NCBI RefSeq assembly: GCF_900465345.1
Contig: NZ_UEGO01000036.1
Coordinates: 25,831-89,830 of the forward strand
Direction of reading: 5' to 3'
From: Asaia bogorensis
GTDB taxonomy: Bacteria > Pseudomonadota > Alphaproteobacteria > Acetobacterales > Acetobacteraceae
Length of the DNA: 64,000 nt
The notes below the pieces were generated by a model. It was not told the DNA's origin, did not search any database, and was given only the letters and a program-made list of their open reading frames with translations. Shown piece by piece: positions 43,717-50,669 of the stretch; position 1 is the stretch's first letter; each line of letters starts with the position of its first letter. Both the position numbers and the translations under genes were made by a program.

Positions 43717-44274
43717 TTAGGCGCGTGTCTTGCGATGGGTGCGCCGTGTGGTCGTGCTGCGGCTATGGGAGACAGCTTCGGGGGCCGAGCAGGTTTCGAA
43801 CGAGGCTGGCTGAACCACGTCCTTCGCATCGGCGTAATGCGCAAGATCGGCACCATCATCGAGGGCATCGACCTCATCGAACATCGCAACACGTTGCTGA
43901 CAGAAGATCGTACCTGCCTTGAGGCCGCCTTCCGACTGCACATTGGCAAGCTGCGTGATGTAGTCGTCATGCGCCTTCATGGCGTTACGGCCATAGGCTG
44001 ACTTGAAATAGGTGTTGAGGCGTTCTTCCTCGGCAGCCAGCTTGGGGCGGAACTTCGCTACAAACGCGTTGTAACGGTCCTGCGCGCTGCACGAGAGCGC
44101 CGTGACCATCAACTCGCTCTTGAGACCCTGCACATTGAAGGCTTCATGGGCGGGTGATTCGCTGCACCCGGCGGCGTAAGCGGCACCGGAGGCGAAAAAG
44201 CTGCCAGCGACAAAGGCGCAGGCGGTGAGACGCGCAAACGGGCGCAGGAGACGTTGCCGGGCTGAAAACGACAT
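43717..44274 (-). CDS. Secreted protein of unknown function
   Basis: A 185-residue protein with ATG 44274 as start, a signal peptide ending near AYAAG, then a helical body (KSELMVTALSCSAQDRYNAF; AYGRNAMKAHDDYITQLANV; AGTIFCQQRVAMFDEV) containing four cysteines. The C-terminus is Arg/Thr/His-rich (SRSTTTRRTHRKTRA). It lies 64 bases downstream of parE and convergent with nothing; its own start is divergent from a lipoprotein gene. I do not recognise the family. Confidence 0.65.
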   Translation of the reverse strand: MSFSARQRLLRPFARLTACAFVAGSFFASGAAYAAGCSESPAHEAFNVQGLKSELMVTALSCSAQDRYNAFVAKFRPKLAAEEERLNTYFKSAYGRNAMKAHDDYITQLANVQSEGGLKAGTIFCQQRVAMFDEVDALDDGADLAHYADAKDVVQPASFETCSAPEAVSHSRSTTTRRTHRKTRA

Positions 44275-44634
44275 CAAGGGACTCCACAAGGGAATAAACT
44301 GGAAAACCGGAAATGCTCCGGGCTGGGCAGGCGGGCGGTGCACCGGATCACGGGGTGCATGAGAACATGGAACTTTAGTCGATTATGTCGCAGCAATTGC
44401 GGCGAGAAAATGCCCGCAGGCAAGCGTTTAGACTGATTCTGTAAAAAAAAACCTGCGTACCCTTTTCTTTTGTTTCAGTCTGCGCTCCCCCCTTCCTGTG
44501 GGGCGCGGCTTGCGCTAGGGCCATGGATGAATTTGTTTTCAGGCGAGCATGGCGCGCGTCTGAACATCTTGTGTCGGGCCTGCTGGTGCAAAAAAGCAGT
44601 ATCGATTTTCGATGTCATGTGATCAGTGGAGTTG
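44275..44634. other. Divergent intergenic region between two exported-protein genes
   Basis: This 360-base stretch holds no ORF I can support. It contains a G+C-rich inverted repeat near 44482-44506 (GCGCTCCCC and GGGGCGC) and an A/T-rich tract near 44440-44475, which could hold promoters for both flanking genes. ATCGA at 44601-44605 and TCGAT at 44609-44613 are a short dyad near the + strand gene. No tRNA or known motif was seen. Confidence 0.4.
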
Positions 44635-45171
44635 ATGGTGCGACTGCGTGGTTCTGCAATTACTCTCGTTTCGGCCCTGACCCTGGCGGCCTGTGCACAA
44701 AAACCTGTCGTGCAGCGTGTCGTGCCGCCCAACCCCTTCGGCTACCAGAAGGTCTCCGCTGTCTGTAAGACGACGCCGGTCAAGACGGCTGCTGATGGCA
44801 GCATGAGCGTCGACATGACGGTGCGCAGCGATGATGGGCTTTGTGCGCTCTCGGTGCAAAAGCCGGGCAATACCAATTACCGCTCCTTCGGCGTGGCCCC
44901 TGCGCCAGAGCATGGCAAGGCATTCATCTATAATTTCGATGATCATACCTATGTCACCTACACACCCAGCACGGCCTATGCCGGCAAGGACAGCTTTACG
45001 GCGATCCTGATCCCTGGGGGCACCGAGCCGCGCACGAAGCTGACAGTCAATGCACTTGTGGATGCGACGGGTGTTACGGTAGCTGCCCCACCTGCACCGG
45101 TTCTGGCACCTGCTGCCAAAAAGCCGGTCGCCAAGCGCAGCGTCACGCATCGCAAGACCAGCAAGAAGTAA
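44635..45171 (+). CDS. Putative lipoprotein of unknown function
   Basis: A 178-residue protein with a lipobox LTLAACAQ after a short basic start. The body is beta-rich (FGYQKVSAVCKTTPVKTAAD; AFIYNFDDHTYVTYTPSTAY; DSFTAILIPGGTEP), and the C-terminal 30 residues are Pro/Ala/Lys-rich. ATG 44635 is preferred, though GGAG is closer to ideal spacing from the GTG at 44638. I did not recognise a family. Confidence 0.7.
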   Translation: MVRLRGSAITLVSALTLAACAQKPVVQRVVPPNPFGYQKVSAVCKTTPVKTAADGSMSVDMTVRSDDGLCALSVQKPGNTNYRSFGVAPAPEHGKAFIYNFDDHTYVTYTPSTAYAGKDSFTAILIPGGTEPRTKLTVNALVDATGVTVAAPPAPVLAPAAKKPVAKRSVTHRKTSKK

Positions 45172-45181
45172 TACATTCCGG

Positions 45182-45218
45182 TCAGGGGGCCCTCTTTTTT
45201 CATAAGGTGCCCCCCTGA
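45182..45218. terminator. Terminator-like hairpin between convergent genes
   Basis: TCAGGGGG (45182-45189) can pair with CCCCCTGA (45211-45218) over a 21-base loop. It lies just after the lipoprotein stop and before the Rrf2 regulator end on the other strand. No U-run follows. Confidence 0.35.
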
Positions 45219-45380
45219 TTCGAGGCCAGTCGGCGTTGTCGGGTGCTGTGCCGCAGGGGGGGGCTCGTCCAGTCCAGGCTATATCCCGTGGCAGCATCAG
45301 GTCTGCCGGAGTTCTTGGGAGCCTCTCCCGTGTTTTTTGCCTCGACAGGATTTGCTCATTTCCAGCCGGGATAACGTCGT

Positions 45381-45830
45381 TCAGATCGAGAACGAAATCG
45401 GTTCGTGAACGGGGCGTCTGAGGCCTGCGGCTTCCGCCCGGCGCACCATTTCCTCAAGTGTCAGAGTAGCCATTTCAGTACGAATCTTCTCGTCCAGCAC
45501 CTGCCAGCAGGGTTCGATAACGCTGCGGAAGAGCGCTCCCTGAGCAGTCTCCTCGGTCCCGGCATCATCCGATACGACCACGCGCACGATCTCATCCAGC
45601 CCGATATCGCGCTGTGGCCGACCAAGGCGATAGCCGCCACGGGGTCCGCGTACGCTTTCCAGCAATCCTGATCGTGAAAGTGCCTGGAGCAGAGGTTCGA
45701 TTCCCCTGCGGGCCAGTCCTGCACGTTCCGCGATATCTCCCCCGCTGACAAGGCTCGAACGCCCGGCATGAAAGGCCACATCAACCATGATGATCACGGC
45801 GATCATTGCCCTGTCCCTGCGAAGATACAT
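45381..45830 (-). CDS. Rrf2-family transcriptional regulator
   Basis: A 149-residue winged-helix regulator starting at ATG 45830; the longer upstream frame is rejected. HTH region: LVSGGDIAERAGLARRGIEP and LLQALSRSGLLESVRGPRGG with YRLGRPQRDIGLDEIVRVV, which is the Rrf2 pattern. Only one cysteine (CWQVL) follows, so the three-cysteine Fe-S ligand set of IscR is not present, and the protein may resemble CymR or other non-Fe-S members. It is divergent from a cysteine synthase gene, which suggests it controls that gene. Confidence 0.85.
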   Translation of the reverse strand: MYLRRDRAMIAVIIMVDVAFHAGRSSLVSGGDIAERAGLARRGIEPLLQALSRSGLLESVRGPRGGYRLGRPQRDIGLDEIVRVVVSDDAGTEETAQGALFRSVIEPCWQVLDEKIRTEMATLTLEEMVRRAEAAGLRRPVHEPISFSI

Positions 45831-45893
45831 GCTGTTTTTTCCTCGATGACAAATTGTGCGTAATGTAGCAGTTATTGCCTGTAAATCACAGAG

Positions 45894-45936
45894 CTGCATC
45901 GCAGGAAAGCCGACATTGCAGGAAACACCCTCCTGC
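45894..45936. promoter_or_regulatory. Candidate operator repeats between Rrf2 gene and cysteine synthase
   Basis: Two inverted repeats occur in the divergent spacer: CTGC-ATC-GCAG at 45894-45904 and GCAGGA/TCCTGC at 45918-45923 and 45931-45936 with a seven-base spacer. They are plausible Rrf2 operators by position only. The cysteine synthase start at 45960 has AAAGGA at 45947-45952. Confidence 0.3.
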
Positions 45937-45959
45937 CATCTGATACAAAGGACCCAATC

Positions 45960-46961
45960 ATGACCATTCGACACGAGAGGAGCGAGGCGCATGGTCTCGC
46001 ATCGCGCTACGCCGCACCACGGGGTCGTGTCTATGAGTCGATTCTGGAGACGGTCGGCGGTACGCCGCTCGTGGCTGTCCCCCGTCTGACAACGGCCGAC
46101 AAGCTTCATGCACGCCTTTTGCTCAAACTGGAGTTTTTCAATCCTCTTGGGTCGGTAAAGGATCGTATTGGTGTTGCCCTTATCCGGCAGGCCGAGGCCC
46201 GAGGCGATATCACGCCGGGCCGCACCGTCCTTGTCGAGCCGACATCTGGCAATACCGGCATCTCACTGGCCTTCGCCTCGGCAGCTTTGGGTTACAGGCT
46301 GATCGTGACCATGCCCGAAAGCGCCTCGATCGAGCGACGCAAGATGCTGCGCATGATGGATGCCCAGCTCGAACTCACCCCTGCAGCCCGCGGTATGGCC
46401 GGGGCCATCCTTCGCGCCGCGGAACTGGTGGCATCGCTTCCCGATGCCTGGATGCCCAGCCAGTTCGATAATCCCGCCAATCCCGAAATCCATGCCCTGA
46501 CCACGGCTGAGGAAATCTGGGAAGATACACAGGGCAAGGTTGACCTGGTTGTGGCTGGTGTCGGCACAGGAGGGACGCTGACTGGCATCGCCCGTACCCT
46601 TCGGCCCAGAAAGCCGGATATGCAGTTCTGGGGGGTTGAGCCTGCCGAGAGCGCTGTACTCAACGGAGATGACCCAGGTCCGCATGGTATCCAGGGTATC
46701 GGTCCGGGATTCTGTCCGAACACACTCGATTCATCGTTGCTGGATGGCGTGCTGGCCGTGTCCGAGCGCGACGCCATGGCCGCGGCCCGGCGCTGCGCCC
46801 GTATTGAGGGCATTCCTATCGGTATATCCTCCGGAGCCTCGCTGCACGCAGCGCTCGCTCTGGCTCAGCGTGAGGAAAATAGTGGCAAGACCATCGTCAC
46901 GATCGTCCCGTCCTTTGCCGAGCGTTATCTTTCAACGTCGCTCTTCAATGGGCTGGTCTGA
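45960..46961 (+). CDS. cysK: Cysteine synthase
   Basis: A 333-residue PLP enzyme making cysteine from O-acetylserine and sulfide. The PLP lysine is in NPLGSVKDRIGVAL; TSGNTGISLAFASAALGY and GVGTGGTLTGIARTL are the cofactor and substrate loops. The N-terminal 20-residue extension before YESILETVGGTPLVAVPRL is longer than usual. The gene is divergent from an Rrf2 regulator and is followed by a strong terminator. Confidence 0.92.
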   Translation: MTIRHERSEAHGLASRYAAPRGRVYESILETVGGTPLVAVPRLTTADKLHARLLLKLEFFNPLGSVKDRIGVALIRQAEARGDITPGRTVLVEPTSGNTGISLAFASAALGYRLIVTMPESASIERRKMLRMMDAQLELTPAARGMAGAILRAAELVASLPDAWMPSQFDNPANPEIHALTTAEEIWEDTQGKVDLVVAGVGTGGTLTGIARTLRPRKPDMQFWGVEPAESAVLNGDDPGPHGIQGIGPGFCPNTLDSSLLDGVLAVSERDAMAAARRCARIEGIPIGISSGASLHAALALAQREENSGKTIVTIVPSFAERYLSTSLFNGLV

Positions 46962-46973
46962 CAGTCTGTCATG

Positions 46974-47011
46974 AAAAAAGCCCTGACACCGCAATACGGT
47001 TCAGGGCTTTT
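46974..47011. terminator. Bidirectional intrinsic terminator after cysK
   Basis: AAAGCCCTGA (46977-46986) pairs with TCAGGGCTTT (47001-47010), continuing with ACCG/CGGT (46988-46991 and 46997-47000) across one bulge and a CAATA loop. It has an A-tract on the left and a T-run on the right, so it can end both cysK and the convergent OmpA-family gene. Confidence 0.8.
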
Positions 47012-47069
47012 CCATAATACTTTCGCCGCAGGAAGCTTGAGGCCCCTCAAGCGGTGCAGGCAAGCCTCA

Positions 47070-48281
47070 TCAGTGCAGGATGATTTCCACGCGACGGTTC
47101 TGCGGCTCACGTGTGTTAGGGCCGGTCTGGACCAGCGGGTTGCTCTCGCCATAGCCCTTGACCGCAATCAGTCCACCAGCAACGCCATCACGGATGAGTT
47201 CCGCACGCACGGCATCGGCACGACGCTGTGACAGCTTGAGGTTGTAGGCGGCGCCACGGGTGCCGGGATGAGCTGCGCTGTTATCCGTATAGCCATTCAC
47301 CTCGATGCGGGTGAGTTGCGTATGGGTCGAGTTCTGCGCGGCCGTACCGACAATAGAACGCGCCCTGTCAGTCAGCTCCGCACGATCCCAGTCGAAAAAG
47401 ACCAGATAGCTGCGTGCCGGTGCTGGGGCAGGCGCTGTCATGACAGGAACGCTGCGCGGCGGCGGCGGGGCAGGATTGAACTCGTAGCGCAGACCCAGCA
47501 GCAGTGAGTGGTTGAAATCATTGCGGGTCACGCGATTGCCATCCATTGCGCCGGCCGGACGCGGGGCATCATAGCCGCCAATGCTGCCATAACCCGTCGC
47601 ATGGTGGCCGTTCGGCCCCAGAAGTGAGTAGAAACGATATTCGGTGGTGAAAGACAGACCCACGGCGAAGGGAACGGGGAAAGACAGGCCGAAGATGCCC
47701 TGATAGGCAAAATTGCTCGTCGTTCCGCCAATCTTCTGGCTGAGATAGTTGTTCGGCGCGCGCACAGAAGCATTCATGGCCTGCCAGCCATAACCGATAC
47801 CGGCACCAAAATAGGGATAGACCCAGTTCGCGCCAATATCCATGTCAAACAGGGCATTGGCCATGACGCCATAACCCTGCTGGCGACCGCCCGCAGCAGA
47901 GGGAAAGTAGCTCGACTTGAACTGCTGGAGGCGGTTGTTGCGGTAATTTCCTTCCACCTCGACGCGGAAGCCATTGCCAAGACCCCAGCCCACCGAGCCG
48001 AGACCCGTCACGCCGGCATCATAATGGTCGCGACCGCTTGGCAGTACTGGCGACAGACGCACGGTCTGGTCCTGATTGAAGCTCGCGCCCCCGGACCCGG
48101 CAACGTAGAGTCCCTTGACCACCTGCGCGTGGGCGGGTGTCACAATCAGGCCGAAACCTGCCAGAGCCGTCAGGCCAAGTCCATGGCGGCGCATGAGGCG
48201 GGAGAAGGATCCGACCGCCCGCCGGACATCGGAAAACGGGCGGCAAACGGCTTTACCGCGCGTTCGGTGTTCCAGCGTCAT
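47070..48281 (-). CDS. OmpA-family outer-membrane protein
   Basis: A 403-residue protein with a signal peptide ending TPAHAQ after a longish basic N-terminus. A beta-barrel of about 250 residues follows (YVAGSGGASFN; EVEGNYRNNRL; YPYFGAGIGYG; SLLLGLRYEF), then a Pro/Ala linker and a peptidoglycan-binding OmpA domain (FFDWDRAELTDRA; IEVNGYTD; LSQRRADAVRAELI; NRRVEI). GGAG lies eight bases upstream of ATG 48281. Two shorter starts inside are possible. It would link the outer membrane to the cell wall and possibly form a pore. Confidence 0.9.
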   Translation of the reverse strand: MTLEHRTRGKAVCRPFSDVRRAVGSFSRLMRRHGLGLTALAGFGLIVTPAHAQVVKGLYVAGSGGASFNQDQTVRLSPVLPSGRDHYDAGVTGLGSVGWGLGNGFRVEVEGNYRNNRLQQFKSSYFPSAAGGRQQGYGVMANALFDMDIGANWVYPYFGAGIGYGWQAMNASVRAPNNYLSQKIGGTTSNFAYQGIFGLSFPVPFAVGLSFTTEYRFYSLLGPNGHHATGYGSIGGYDAPRPAGAMDGNRVTRNDFNHSLLLGLRYEFNPAPPPPRSVPVMTAPAPAPARSYLVFFDWDRAELTDRARSIVGTAAQNSTHTQLTRIEVNGYTDNSAAHPGTRGAAYNLKLSQRRADAVRAELIRDGVAGGLIAVKGYGESNPLVQTGPNTREPQNRRVEIILH

Positions 48282-48513
48282 ATCGTCTTCTCCATCCTTT
48301 TCACGCGGCAGACTGAAAGAAGGCCGGTTTCCTGGCCGTCCGCAGCGATCTGAATGCCGTCTTTTCGCTGAACTGTCATCCCTGTGCAACGCATGTTTGC
48401 TCTCCCGGTGCGTTCACCATGTGAACCGGTTCTTTCTTCCTGCTTCGAGTGTGGGATGGCTGCAACACCCGCTCTGCTCATGCTCAGGTTCATCTTGTCT
48501 GTCAGGCACCGGG

Positions 48514-48846
48514 TCAGGCTACACGATCTGGCAGAATGCGTTCGATAGGCTGGTCCACATCATCCAGGGTAAATTCGAGAACCCACAGGTCAGGATCGTA
48601 ACGTTTCTGACGCTCAAGATAGGCATCGAGAGTCTCTGGATCACTCATGGGATGACGTTCCCAGCCTTGTCCCAAGGCTGCTACGCGCAACACGACAAGT
48701 CGGTTTTTTCGGTCCATCAGCACGATCAGCAGGGCGCCTGCGTCTTCATCGCCCCGCTTGAGCATCATTGCATCATGGCCCTGGCTCTGCGCCAGGCGCA
48801 TCAGACCTCGCGCCCATAGACCGGTCTTGAGGCGAGCTTCAGTCAT
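48514..48846 (-). CDS. DUF1491 family protein
   Basis: A 110-residue soluble protein of the DUF1491 family: LKTGLWARGLMRLAQSQGHD at the start, VLMDRKNRLVVLRVA and RHPMSDPETLDAYLERQKRY. Its function is unknown. The ATG overlaps the S41 peptidase stop as ATGA, suggesting co-translation. Confidence 0.83.
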   Translation of the reverse strand: MTEARLKTGLWARGLMRLAQSQGHDAMMLKRGDEDAGALLIVLMDRKNRLVVLRVAALGQGWERHPMSDPETLDAYLERQKRYDPDLWVLEFTLDDVDQPIERILPDRVA

Positions 48847-50489
48847 GGTGAAGCGTCGTCCATATCATCCGGCATGGCAGCCAGGGCAGCGCGATAACTT
48901 CCGGGGCGATGCAGGAGCAGGGCGGCCGTATCGAGGTCCGTATCCGTGCCAAGAGCTGCGGGGCAGTGACGCCGGATATCCAAGATTCGCGACACGCTGA
49001 CCGGCAAGCGGATTTCACGACTGGCCCGTACAGTCTCGATATCCAGCAATTTACCCTGACCAAGTGCGTCCAACTGCTGTTCGAGAGAGAGAGCGCCGCG
49101 TGATGTACAGATCTGAGGCGTGACGCCCAGTCCCTGCAACGGCCATCCCAGAGGTGCGAGCACACGGCTCCATGTCACGAACAGTTCACCGCCATCAGGC
49201 ATCTGGCCAATTGCCTGGACCAGTCCCTTGCCAAGTGTTGCGCTGCCGATCACCACGGCACGTCGATGGTCGGAAAGGGCCGCAGCCATGATCTCCGCAG
49301 CACTGGCTGTTCGCCCGTCAACCAGCACCGCGATCGGCAGGCCATGCGTCATGTCGCCGCCCTGCACCGCCCATACATGGTTTGATTTCGGGTCCCGGCC
49401 TTTCGTGACGACGGCAATGCCCTGATCAAGGACCAGCGCTGTTGCGGTGACCGCCTGCTGGAGCACGCCGCCGCGATCTCCTCGCAAATCAATGATCAGG
49501 CCTGTCAGTTTCTTGTCCTGCAGGGCCTGGTCAATGTTCTGACTCAGCTCCTCGGCCGTGTCTGAGGAAAAAGAGGCGATGCGCATGACGGCAATATGTT
49601 CATGCGTGCTGGCGAACACTGTCTGGGGCGGCACAATCTGGCGTTCGAGACGCATGATCGCCCCATGGCGCCCCGGATCGGCCAGAAGTAGCTTGACCTT
49701 GCTGCCGGCGGCGCCACTCAGCCAGCTCTCCACACTTGCCGTATCCTGGTTGCGTGTGGATTTTCCGTCAACAGCGAGAAGTCGTTGCCCGATATTGGCG
49801 CCCGCGGCCCACGCAGGACCATTCGCATTGATCGCCCCGATGACCAGTCCGGAACCGTCCCGTACGAGCGAGATACCTACGCCCGCCACGTCTCCTGCGC
49901 GATTGGCCCTGTCGTTACCGGCAGGTGCAGGGGCGACATAGCGCGAATATGGATCGAGGTGATTGAACAACTCGTCGAAGAAGCTCTGAAGCAGCGCATC
50001 GCGTCCGGCCTCTCTCAACGCCGGGGAGGCACGCCAGGCTGAACTCATGATCGAGACAAGGACGCGCACCCACTCGCTTGTCTCATTCTCACCCGGCTCA
50101 CGAAATTCCGCGATGGTCTTCTGGCTCAGGCTCAGCCGAATACGGGCAGATTCCTTGGGCCCCTGTGATGGCTCATCAATGGTTATCGAGGGATCAATAG
50201 CCGTCAGACCGTCGAGACCCCAGAGGCTGTAGGTTCGGCTTGAATGAGCGTCCAGGGTTCGTGGTGACAGAAAACGAAAGGCGCTTGACAGCACAGAAGA
50301 CAAAAGTCCGGCATCGAGTGCCGGATTTTTGTCGGAATTGCTCTGTGCAGCCCCTTGTGTGCCCTGTGTGAGGGGGGTCGCTTGCGCCAGTTCTGTCTGT
50401 GGTATTCCTCGTGAACGGGAGTGGGCTGCCTCAGCCGGATATGATCCGGCCAGCGTGGCAAAGGCAACGGTCAGCCCCATTGCGCCCAT
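48843..50489 (-). CDS. S41-family (C-terminal processing) peptidase with PDZ domain
   Basis: A 548-residue exported protease. An N-terminal hydrophobic segment (LTVAFATLAGS) serves as signal or anchor. PDZ region: GVGISLVRDGSGLVIGAINA, then GQRLLAVDGKSTR. Catalytic serine is in DGRTASAAEIMAAAL and lysine in GSATLGKGLVQAI. The substrate would be a periplasmic protein. ATG 50489 is the first start in frame after a stop. It is the first gene after topA, with a hairpin between. Confidence 0.87.
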   Translation of the reverse strand: MGAMGLTVAFATLAGSYPAEAAHSRSRGIPQTELAQATPLTQGTQGAAQSNSDKNPALDAGLLSSVLSSAFRFLSPRTLDAHSSRTYSLWGLDGLTAIDPSITIDEPSQGPKESARIRLSLSQKTIAEFREPGENETSEWVRVLVSIMSSAWRASPALREAGRDALLQSFFDELFNHLDPYSRYVAPAPAGNDRANRAGDVAGVGISLVRDGSGLVIGAINANGPAWAAGANIGQRLLAVDGKSTRNQDTASVESWLSGAAGSKVKLLLADPGRHGAIMRLERQIVPPQTVFASTHEHIAVMRIASFSSDTAEELSQNIDQALQDKKLTGLIIDLRGDRGGVLQQAVTATALVLDQGIAVVTKGRDPKSNHVWAVQGGDMTHGLPIAVLVDGRTASAAEIMAAALSDHRRAVVIGSATLGKGLVQAIGQMPDGGELFVTWSRVLAPLGWPLQGLGVTPQICTSRGALSLEQQLDALGQGKLLDIETVRASREIRLPVSVSRILDIRRHCPAALGTDTDLDTAALLLHRPGSYRAALAAMPDDMDDASP

Positions 50490-50634
50490 GAGCCCTCGTG
50501 AAGGCGCGCCAGTCAGGAAAGGAACATTGTTCAGAGCCGGTGACCTTGACCATCAGGGCGATGGCTTCCCCCATCGAGTGCTGCTTTAACGGTCCAGCCC
50601 GGACCGCGAAAGGGAGCCTAACAGGGGGAGCGAT

Positions 50635-50664
50635 GTTTTTGCCACGGTCTGTGGCATCAAAAAC
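50635..50664 (-). terminator. Hairpin after topA
   Basis: On the - strand, GTTTTT plus GCCAC pair with GTGGC plus AAAAAC across a three-base bulge and an AGACC loop, i.e. 50635-50645 and 50651-50664. It lies 6 bases beyond the topA stop and ends or processes the topA transcript before the peptidase gene. No U-run follows on that strand. Confidence 0.45.
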
Positions 50665-50669
50665 GCAAA

